A stretch of 5,747 nt of DNA. Source: an uncultured Eubacteriales bacterium (lineage in GTDB: Bacteria; Bacillota; Clostridia; Peptostreptococcales; Anaerovoracaceae). The stretch spans positions 1 to 5,747 of the forward strand of contig CACYBO010000177.1 in assembly GCA_902772685.1 (NCBI GenBank). The letters are read 5' to 3'. A program made the position numbers and the translations under genes. Every line of letters starts with the position of its first letter. Positions within the stretch are counted from its first letter, which is position 1. The notes under the pieces were generated by a model. That model had not been told where the DNA came from. It worked only from the letters and a program-made list of their open reading frames with translations, and did not search any database. Positions 1 through 5,010 of the stretch are shown here, piece after piece.

Positions 1-41
1 ATGATTAATAGAAATTCTCTACAATCATTTTTATACACTAG

Positions 42-77
42 AAAAACCCGGCGTGAACCCTTACGCGCCGGGTTTTT
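42..77. terminator. Bidirectional intrinsic terminator
   Basis: A perfect 12-bp inverted repeat has arms at 42-53 and 66-77. It consists of a 7-bp G+C core (CCCGGCG / CGCCGGG) flanked by A5 on the left and T5 on the right. A G-U and a G-C pair can extend the stem inward, leaving a loop of about 8 nt. A tract, GC stem and T tract together are typical of a factor-independent terminator that works on both strands. It most likely ends a transcript of a gene lying left of the window; no gene end is visible in bases 1-41. Confidence 0.82.
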
Positions 78-99
78 CGTTGCGCCTGCATTTGGGATT

Positions 100-188
100 G
101 GAATCTGGCTTCGCTGGAGACCATACCCCCGCAGGTTTCAGCAAACAATTGTCCGATTTCTGCGGGGACATGGTCTCCAGAGGTTCTA
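100..188. other. Long interrupted inverted repeat (large hairpin, possible structured RNA)
   Basis: Three nested pairing blocks lie in non-coding sequence. The outermost, 99-106 with 181-188, contains two G-U pairs. The middle block is a perfect 11-bp match (CTGGAGACCAT at 114-124 with ATGGTCTCCAG at 170-180). The innermost is a perfect 8-bp match (CCCCGCAG at 127-134 with CTGCGGGG at 160-167). A symmetric 2x2 AC/AC internal loop separates the middle and inner helices, and a 7-nt bulge (107-113) sits on the left side. The 25-nt apical loop contains the palindrome ACAATTGT (145-152). There is no T tract after the right arm, so this is not an intrinsic terminator. It does not match a riboswitch or 6S RNA pattern I can recognise. 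It could be a small RNA, a processing or attenuation structure, or a small dispersed repeat. Confidence 0.6.
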
Positions 189-221
189 TATTGTCTGCAT
201 AAACAATCTGTACAAACAATA

Positions 222-251
222 CTGTAAACGAGGGCATGAATTTGGTACAAT
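222..251 (+). promoter_or_regulatory. Extended -10 promoter for the HAD phosphatase gene
   Basis: The -10 box TACAAT at 246-251 matches TATAAT at five of six positions. It is preceded by TG and one base (243-245), the extended -10 signature that compensates for a weak -35. The best -35 is CTGTAA at 222-227 (three of six) with an 18-nt spacer. Transcription would start near 258, giving a leader of about 105 nt before the ATG at 363. This is a sequence match only. Confidence 0.5.
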
Positions 252-280
252 AAGATGACATTCGGGGGGGCATCACTTGA

Positions 281-290
281 TGGTGCACCA
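281..290. promoter_or_regulatory. Perfect 10-bp palindrome in the leader, possible operator
   Basis: TGGTGCACCA is a perfect palindrome about 23-32 nt downstream of the predicted transcription start and just after a run of seven G (264-270). Its position would suit a repressor roadblock site. A 10-bp palindrome can also occur by chance, and I know of no regulator with this exact site. It is followed by an A/C-rich stretch in which ACGACAC recurs at 296-302 and 311-317. Confidence 0.25.
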
Positions 291-332
291 CACGTACGAC
301 ACACGCACGAACGACACGCATATAAACTACTA

Positions 333-357
333 CCGTGCAAACCGGCACACGGAGGAG
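333..357 (+). promoter_or_regulatory. Ribosome binding site with a possible occluding hairpin
   Basis: GGAGGAG at 351-357 is a strong Shine-Dalgarno site 5 nt before the ATG at 363. Just upstream, CCGTG (333-337) can pair with CACGG (348-352), or GTGC (335-338) with GCAC (345-348). The longer forms would pair the first two G of the site. This would hide the site only partly, so any effect on translation is conjecture. The ribosome site itself is secure and fixes the start of the downstream gene. Confidence 0.6.
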
Positions 358-362
358 ATAAC

Positions 363-1010
363 ATGATTGATACAGTATTATTTGATTTTGACGGAACCAT
401 AATGGACACGAACGATGTCATCATCGGTTCGTGGCAGCATGTTTACAGAACGCTCAGGGGCAAGGAAGGGGATCTGGAATACATCCTCTCTACGTTTGGT
501 GAGCCGTTGGAATACAGCATGGAGAAATCATTCCCGGAGGTCCCAACGGAGGAAGCGGTTCAAATCTACCGCGACTGGCATCATGAAAAATTTCTGGACA
601 TGATCAAGCTCTTTCCGGGTGTGACAGAAATGCTCAAGGAAGTCAAGAGCCGCGGCTATAAGACAGGCATAGCAACATCCCGTCTGAGAAAGACACTGCA
701 TATGGGTTTAGAAAAGTACGATCTGTTCAAATACTTTGATGCTATCGTTGCAGTGGAGGATATCGAGGAGGGTAAGCCTGCGCCGGATACGATCTTCAAG
801 GTTCTGGGCAAGTTGGATTCAAAGCCGGAGACCGCCATCATGGTCGGCGATTCGCGTCTTGATATTCTCTGCGCCCACAACGCCGGCGTGCCGTCCGTAC
901 TCGTGGGCTGGAGCGCCACTCTCGCAGGCAAAACAAAAGAGGACTTCGCGCCTGGCGAAGCCCCCGATTTCATCATTCAAAAGCCGGAAGATTTGCTCGA
1001 AATCATCTAA
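363..1010 (+). CDS. HAD-superfamily phosphatase, PpaX / phosphoglycolate phosphatase-like
   Basis: This is a cytosolic phosphatase of 215 residues, a usual length for the family. All HAD motifs are visible: motif I DFDGT (residues 8-12, nucleophile Asp8 and acid/base Asp10), motif II around IATS (Thr105), motif III Lys138 in GKPAPD, and motif IV VGDSRLD with acidic residues Asp163 and Asp167. Residues 15-75 form an alpha-helical cap, placing it in subclass IA. The DTNDVII segment after motif I, the RLRKTLHMGL segment and the overall length recall Bacillus PpaX, which hydrolyses pyrophosphate released when HPr-Ser-P is dephosphorylated. Phosphoglycolate or another small phosphate is equally possible, so I give no symbol. 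The ATG at 363 is chosen because GGAGGAG lies 5 nt upstream; the same frame stays open back to 255 without a ribosome site. The gene appears monocistronic and converges on the PRTase gene. Confidence 0.93.
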   Translation: MIDTVLFDFDGTIMDTNDVIIGSWQHVYRTLRGKEGDLEYILSTFGEPLEYSMEKSFPEVPTEEAVQIYRDWHHEKFLDMIKLFPGVTEMLKEVKSRGYKTGIATSRLRKTLHMGLEKYDLFKYFDAIVAVEDIEEGKPAPDTIFKVLGKLDSKPETAIMVGDSRLDILCAHNAGVPSVLVGWSATLAGKTKEDFAPGEAPDFIIQKPEDLLEII

Positions 1011-1021
1011 AACGCTGCTTC

Positions 1022-1037
1022 AAGCGGCCGACCGCTT
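1022..1037. terminator. Short stem-loop between convergent genes, doubtful terminator
   Basis: AAGCGG (1022-1027) and CCGCTT (1032-1037) form a 6-bp stem with a 4-nt loop in the 27-bp gap between the converging stop codons. The right arm abuts the stop codon of the minus-strand PRTase gene. Neither strand has a T tract after the stem, so it would be weak as an intrinsic terminator. It is nevertheless the only candidate end signal for either gene. Confidence 0.3.
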
Positions 1038-1589
1038 CTACAGCACATTCCCTTCACCGTCGAAGAGCGGCAGTTTGCCGAGAACGGTGATGTCCGTTCT
1101 GTCATAGGCATCGCCTTCGGCCAGAACAGCCATCTTGGCCACGATCTCCCCGCCGGCGCCCTCTGCGATTTTTTCAAGAGCGGTAAGAGACTGACCGGTG
1201 CTGATGACGTCATCCACGATCAGAACACGCTTTCCGCGCATTTTCTCAACATCATCCTCGCCGACAAATATCTTCTGGCGCTGGAATGTTGTGATTGAGT
1301 TCACATCTGCGCTCAGAGGTTCACCCATGTAGACTTTCTGGGATTTCAGCGCGACAATGTAATCGTTGCGTCCGGCCTGACGCGCCATTTCATAGATGAG
1401 CGGAATGCTTTTGGAAGCCGACGTCAGCATAATATCGAATTCAGGCGCGCGCGCAAGCAATTCCTTCGCTGCGTGCTTAGTGACGGCGACGTCCCCGTAG
1501 AGAATGAACGCTGCAATCTGCAGGTCGTCAGAGACCTTGAACAGTTTGAGCGTTTTTTTGTATCCGGCAATATCTACTTCGTAATTCAT
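1038..1589 (-). CDS. Phosphoribosyltransferase, adenine phosphoribosyltransferase (Apt) type
   Basis: This is a type I PRTase of 183 residues that probably transfers the ribose-phosphate of PRPP to a purine base in the cytosol (salvage), releasing pyrophosphate. The PRPP-binding signature is intact: VLIVDDVISTG at residues 122-132, a hydrophobic strand followed by two Asp and the STG phosphate loop. Other family marks are the loop around LTSASKSIP (55-63), which corresponds to the PPi-binding region, and the VALKSQKVYM segment (79-88), similar to the lysine-rich stretch of Apt proteins. The family match is clear, but the base specificity is not: hypoxanthine/xanthine or a regulatory role cannot be excluded, so I give no symbol. 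Two ATGs are adjacent (1592 and 1589). The second is preferred because GGAGG then lies 6 nt away rather than 3. The gene has its own promoter at 1628-1656. Confidence 0.88.
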   Translation of the reverse strand: MNYEVDIAGYKKTLKLFKVSDDLQIAAFILYGDVAVTKHAAKELLARAPEFDIMLTSASKSIPLIYEMARQAGRNDYIVALKSQKVYMGEPLSADVNSITTFQRQKIFVGEDDVEKMRGKRVLIVDDVISTGQSLTALEKIAEGAGGEIVAKMAVLAEGDAYDRTDITVLGKLPLFDGEGNVL

Positions 1590-1594
1590 CATCT

Positions 1595-1600
1595 TCCTCC
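1595..1600 (-). promoter_or_regulatory. Ribosome binding site of the PRTase gene
   Basis: On the minus strand GGAGGA is followed by AG and then two ATG codons in a row. From GGAGG the spacing is 3 nt to the first ATG (1592-1590) and 6 nt to the second (1589-1587). Normal spacing favours the second, shortening the protein by one Met. Confidence 0.75.
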
Positions 1601-1627
1601 ATATGCAAAAGCATTAACACACGAGTT

Positions 1628-1656
1628 ATTTTACCCTAGCAATACGTAATAATCAA
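1628..1656 (-). promoter_or_regulatory. Sigma-A-type promoter of the PRTase gene
   Basis: On the minus strand TTGATT (1656-1651) and TAAAAT (1633-1628) are separated by exactly 17 nt. They match the consensus at four and five of six positions. Transcription would start near 1621, giving a short leader of about 30 nt. This is the best promoter match in the window. Confidence 0.7.
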
Positions 1657-1681
1657 TAAAAGTTATATCCCCCCACCCCGG

Positions 1682-1710
1682 TTGTGGAGAGCCTTTTGTT
1701 ACTTTAATAT
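1682..1710 (+). promoter_or_regulatory. Candidate promoter of the methyltransferase-transporter operon
   Basis: TTGTGG (1682-1687) and TAATAT (1705-1710) have a 17-nt spacer. They match the consensus at three and four of six positions, so the promoter would be moderate or activator dependent. An alternative -10 is the TATATA stretch at 1713-1720. The predicted start near 1717 leaves a leader of about 44 nt. Its -35 lies 25 bp from the -35 of the divergent PRTase promoter, with a C-rich tract between them. Confidence 0.45.
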
Positions 1711-1745
1711 GGTATATATAGAACGCAGACATGCACTGGCGAACC

Positions 1746-1752
1746 GGGAGGG
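1746..1752 (+). promoter_or_regulatory. Ribosome binding site of the methyltransferase gene
   Basis: GGGAGGG lies 8 nt before the ATG at 1761. It decides between this start and the in-frame ATG at 1731, which has no Shine-Dalgarno match. Confidence 0.75.
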
Positions 1753-1760
1753 ACCTGAAA

Positions 1761-2516
1761 ATGGGCAAACTCGCAGCAATTCCATTCGAACAGGAGTCTG
1801 ACGCTATCAAGGATAGAGTCACATCATATTGGACGAAACGTGCAGGGTCGTTTTCGGAAATGAAACACCATGAGGCACACAGCGGCAAGGCGGAACTTTG
1901 GATCCGTGAACTCACACCGCTTCTTCCTAAACACAAAGGCACAGCAATCCTGGACGTCGGATGCGGCGCAGGTTTTTTTGAGTTGCTTCTGGAGCCGCTG
2001 GGATACAGGATGACCGGCATCGATCTTACTCCTGACATGATATCCCAGGCGGAGGAACTCGCCCGGAGGCATCACGCAGAGGATGCCCGGTTTCTGGTGA
2101 TGGACGCGGAGCATCCGGATTTTGCAGATGCATCCTTTGATGCAGTCATCTCCCGCAATCTGACCTGGACGCTGCCCCATCCGGTAGAGGCATACCGCGA
2201 GTGGTACCGCATTCTCAAGCCGGGCGGCATTCTGCTCAATTATGACGCAGAATATGCGAAAGGATTCCATACGTTTGATCAGAAAGAAAACCGCGCTCAC
2301 AGTGAAATCGATAATGCACTGATTGAAGAGTGCCACGACATCTACCATATGCTTTCTGTAAGTTCCCTGCAGCGACCTGCATGGGATCTGGAGGTTTTGC
2401 AGGAGATCGGATTCCGGGAGGCAGAGGCAGATCTGTCAGTGGGGGACAGACTATATGGAGAGAAAGACCAGTTCTATATGCCCGACAGGATGTTCGGCAT
2501 CAGAGCTGTGAAATAG
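1761..2516 (+). CDS. Class I SAM-dependent methyltransferase
   Basis: This soluble methyltransferase has 251 residues and a Rossmann-type fold. Motif I is LDVGCGAG (residues 64-71), which binds SAM. The acidic end of strand 2 is Asp88 in TGIDLTP, which contacts the SAM ribose. Further on are FDAVISRN (126-133), the strand-4 motif, and ILKPGGIL (151-158), the usual post-motif turn of the Methyltransf_11/25 type. Residues 1-60, with a YW.KRA.SF pattern, and the C-terminal 165-251 are extra and probably form the substrate lid; I cannot read the substrate from them. An unrelated N-, O- or C-methylation is equally open. The start at 1761 rests on GGGAGGG 8 nt upstream. It heads a same-strand run, with the binding-protein gene only 30 nt downstream and no terminator between them. 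This suggests a role linked to the imported ligand, such as modifying a chelator or metabolite, which is inference. Confidence 0.92.
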   Translation: MGKLAAIPFEQESDAIKDRVTSYWTKRAGSFSEMKHHEAHSGKAELWIRELTPLLPKHKGTAILDVGCGAGFFELLLEPLGYRMTGIDLTPDMISQAEELARRHHAEDARFLVMDAEHPDFADASFDAVISRNLTWTLPHPVEAYREWYRILKPGGILLNYDAEYAKGFHTFDQKENRAHSEIDNALIEECHDIYHMLSVSSLQRPAWDLEVLQEIGFREAEADLSVGDRLYGEKDQFYMPDRMFGIRAVK

Positions 2517-2546
2517 AAGGCAATAAATGAGCGGAGGGTTGGAACA

Positions 2547-4076
2547 ATGAAAAGAATACTAATCGCAATTATGCTGGCGGTGTGCATGACCATAAGCTTT
2601 GCAGCATGCGGCGGGGAAGACGGCACATCCGGAGGATCCGACGATAACACGCTTAGGACAGCAGCTTCCTTTGCGTACTCCAGCCTGGATGTGCACAAGG
2701 ATTTTTACGGATGGTACACTTCGATCTACGGCATGTCGGAGACGCTGTTCAAACTTGATGAGAACGCGAAGACGATACCGTGGCTGGCTAAAGATGCTGT
2801 ATCAGAAGAAAACACATGGACAATTACACTGGAAGACAGCGCAGCATTTTCAAACGGCGACCCGCTGACTGCGGAAATGGTCGTCAGGAATCTCAAACGG
2901 GCCGCAGAGGTGAATGAACGGTTTGCGTATCTGGGCGACTTCGAGATGACGGCCAAGGATGAGAAAACCATTGTCGTCGATACAGGTGCAGATGTCTATC
3001 CGATGCTCAAGAACGATCTGGCCAGCCCGGAACTCGGCATCATGAATCTGGATGCAACGGAAGATTTCGACAATGCGCCTATCTGCACAGGTCCCTTTGT
3101 CATCCAGGAGTTCAATCCGGAAGGCGATGTGACCGTTGCGAAGAATGAGAATTACTGGGACGGCGATGTTACACTGGACGGAGCCATCTTCTACTACATG
3201 CAGGAGGACGATCCGAAACTTCTGGCTATGCAGAGCGGCGAGATCGACTGCTACAACAGCGTGTCCTCTGCAGCGCTGGAAGTCTATAACAAGGAACCGG
3301 ATAAGTACACTGTAGAATCCGTTCCGGGCACGAGACTCCAGTTCTACATCCTCAATGAAAACACTCTGGATGACAGCGTCAGGGAAGCGATCAACCTGAC
3401 CGTCGACAAGAAGGCGGTTGCGGATTACCTCAAAGGCACTGTAAGCCCTGCGAATTCACCATTCCCGGATTCCACAGCTTACAGCAAAGTCAATATTCCG
3501 CCGGTAGATACTGCAAAGGCAAAAGAACTCATGGAAGCTGACGGATACACTCTTGGCAAAGACGGAATCTATGAGAAGGACGGCAAGCCGATCAAGATCA
3601 ACATCGCGTACTACGCGGCCCGTGACCTGGATACACTGGCTGTCCTGATTCAGGAACAGCTCAAAGCGATCGGCATCGATTCCAAGCTGACTGTCGAGGA
3701 GGATCCTGATGCGACGTACATCAAAACCGGTGACTTCGATTTAGCTCTATACTGCATGATTTCCGATAAATGCGGCGATCCGGAATACTTTATCGACTCC
3801 ACACTTTCAAACGGCGCATATTATAATGTGGGCGGCTTCGAGAGCGCTGAGTGCCAGGCGATGATCGACGAATTGAAGAAGACAGTCGATCCTGCGAAGA
3901 GAGCGGACCTGGCCAACAAGATCGTTCAGATCGCAGTTGACGACAACGCGTTCGGATATGTCGGCCTGTTCAACCACACGACTGTCATGAAACCCGGCGT
4001 CAGTGGATTTGCAGAGATGAATCCATTCGATTTCTATGGCGTCGATGCGGCAACGACAAAGCACGCTGAAGAATAA
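2547..4076 (+). CDS. ABC transporter substrate-binding lipoprotein, family 5 (peptide/nickel, NikA-like)
   Basis: This is a 509-residue extracytoplasmic solute-binding protein. The N-terminus is a lipoprotein signal: a KR charged end, a hydrophobic stretch to about residue 17, and the lipobox FAAC with Cys21 as the lipidated residue. A Gly/Ser/Asp-rich linker follows to about 33. The SBP_bac_5 domain spans roughly 60-430. Family marks include IPWLAKD (77-83), WTITL and AFSNGDPLTAE (91-110), TGPF (181-184), NENYW (200-204) and VREAINLTVDKKA (278-290). The IPWLAK and FSNG segments are close to E. coli NikA, so a nickel chelate, metallophore or small peptide is the likely ligand. By my eye alignment, the Arg137, Trp398 and His416 positions of NikA are not conserved. 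Five Cys beside Cys21 (180, 235, 403, 409, 436) are many for such a protein. The start has GGAGGG 8 nt upstream. The permease gene follows after 10 nt. Confidence 0.93.
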   Translation: MKRILIAIMLAVCMTISFAACGGEDGTSGGSDDNTLRTAASFAYSSLDVHKDFYGWYTSIYGMSETLFKLDENAKTIPWLAKDAVSEENTWTITLEDSAAFSNGDPLTAEMVVRNLKRAAEVNERFAYLGDFEMTAKDEKTIVVDTGADVYPMLKNDLASPELGIMNLDATEDFDNAPICTGPFVIQEFNPEGDVTVAKNENYWDGDVTLDGAIFYYMQEDDPKLLAMQSGEIDCYNSVSSAALEVYNKEPDKYTVESVPGTRLQFYILNENTLDDSVREAINLTVDKKAVADYLKGTVSPANSPFPDSTAYSKVNIPPVDTAKAKELMEADGYTLGKDGIYEKDGKPIKINIAYYAARDLDTLAVLIQEQLKAIGIDSKLTVEEDPDATYIKTGDFDLALYCMISDKCGDPEYFIDSTLSNGAYYNVGGFESAECQAMIDELKKTVDPAKRADLANKIVQIAVDDNAFGYVGLFNHTTVMKPGVSGFAEMNPFDFYGVDAATTKHAEE

Positions 4077-4086
4077 CATACTTTGC

Positions 4087-5010
4087 ATGAAGGAAAAAAT
4101 CGCGAAAAGAGCAGCTGAACTGATTATCATTTTACTCGTGTTGAGTTTCCTGACTTTCCTGCTCATGTACCTGGCTCCGGGGGACCCTGCTGAGAAGAGA
4201 CTTTCTTCCCAGGGGGTCGCCGTTACAAAGGAGATGCTCCAGGCTGAGCAGGAACGTCTTGGTTTAATGCGCCCGTTTATGACACGTTACGGAGAGTGGA
4301 TCGTCGGAATCCTCCACGGTGATTTCGGTGACTCCTTCAAAGATGATCAGCCGGTTGCGCCTAAGCTGATTGCCGGCCTCAAGAACACAGCGATCCTGGC
4401 GCTGGCCAGTCTGTTGCTGGCCTTGCTTGTATCTGTCCCGCTGGGTATCATTGCCGCGGTCCGACGAAACAGCATCATCGACCACATCGTGAGGCTTTTA
4501 TCATTCATAGGAAATGCGCTGCCGAATTTTCTGATTTCGGTGCTTCTGATGTATTTCCTGTGCATCCTGCTCAATCTGTTTCCGGTTGTAGCCAGTGGAA
4601 GTTTCCAGGGGCTCTTTTTGCCTGCTGTTTCACTTGCCATCCCGATGGCAGGACGTTTTACCAGGCAAATCCGTACGGAGATCATGGAGCAGCTGGATCA
4701 GGAATACGTGACAGGATTGCGGACGAGAGGCGTCAGGGAGAGGGACATCCTCCTCCGCAATGTTCTGCGTAATGCGTCCGGACATATCTTCACAATCGTT
4801 GCGCTGCAGATCGGCACCCTGATGGGCGGCAGCGTCGTTATAGAGACGATTTTCCGCTGGCCGGGCATCGGCAAACTGGTCATGGATTCCATCGATGTCA
4901 GAGACTATCCGACCATCATGGGGTTCGTTCTGATCATGGGAACCATTTATGTCGTGATTAATTTTATTTCCGATATCATTTATCAGGTACTGGATCCGAG
5001 GGTGGAATAG
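4087..5010 (+). CDS. ABC transporter permease, NikB/DppB type
   Basis: This inner-membrane permease has 307 residues, close to NikB. Hydrophobic segments lie at about 11-30, 101-125, 134-166, 176-190, 232-252 and 278-298, giving six expected spans. GDPA after the first span, the LGL..P...RYGEW region (58-71) and GDFGDSF (78-84) are typical of the NikB branch. The EAA loop that docks on the ATPases is at about 206-229, with RTRGV and RNVLRNA. IETIFRWPGIG (252-262) and the terminal DPRVE are further family signatures. The start is less sure. The ATG at 4087 fits the family N-terminus but has no good Shine-Dalgarno site. The same frame is open to ATGs at 4036 and 4045 inside the binding-protein gene, which would overlap it by 41 or 32 nt. 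Translation may depend on coupling to the preceding gene, which ends 10 nt upstream. Confidence 0.92.
   Translation: MKEKIAKRAAELIIILLVLSFLTFLLMYLAPGDPAEKRLSSQGVAVTKEMLQAEQERLGLMRPFMTRYGEWIVGILHGDFGDSFKDDQPVAPKLIAGLKNTAILALASLLLALLVSVPLGIIAAVRRNSIIDHIVRLLSFIGNALPNFLISVLLMYFLCILLNLFPVVASGSFQGLFLPAVSLAIPMAGRFTRQIRTEIMEQLDQEYVTGLRTRGVRERDILLRNVLRNASGHIFTIVALQIGTLMGGSVVIETIFRWPGIGKLVMDSIDVRDYPTIMGFVLIMGTIYVVINFISDIIYQVLDPRVE

Noticed and set aside
1..258. Open frame from the first base, 85 codons
   Set aside because: It runs through the terminator and the large hairpin, has no visible ribosome site and its translation is low-complexity and Arg-rich with no domain. The ATG at base 1 is simply the window edge.
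258..362. Known riboswitch or T-box in the HAD gene leader
   Set aside because: I looked for T-box, SAM, purine and nickel/cobalt riboswitch core sequences and saw none. The leader is mostly A/C-rich with only short pairings.
38..424. Minus-strand open frames covering 38-424 and 61-348
   Set aside because: They overlap the terminator, the hairpin, the promoter and the start of the HAD gene on the other strand. The translations are Cys/Val-rich without recognisable motifs.
944..960. CTTCGC / GCGAAG stem-loop near the end of the HAD gene
   Set aside because: The 6-bp stem lies inside coding sequence, has no T tract and encodes ordinary family residues. It is probably chance.
1731..1760. Upstream ATG (1731) as start of the methyltransferase
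   Set aside because: It has no Shine-Dalgarno match and would bury the strong GGGAGGG site (1746-1752) in the coding region. The added ten residues resemble nothing in the family.
1824..2348. 174-codon minus-strand open frame opposite the methyltransferase
   Set aside because: It is antisense to a gene with intact SAM-binding motifs, has no ribosome site or domain and is explained by codon shadowing.
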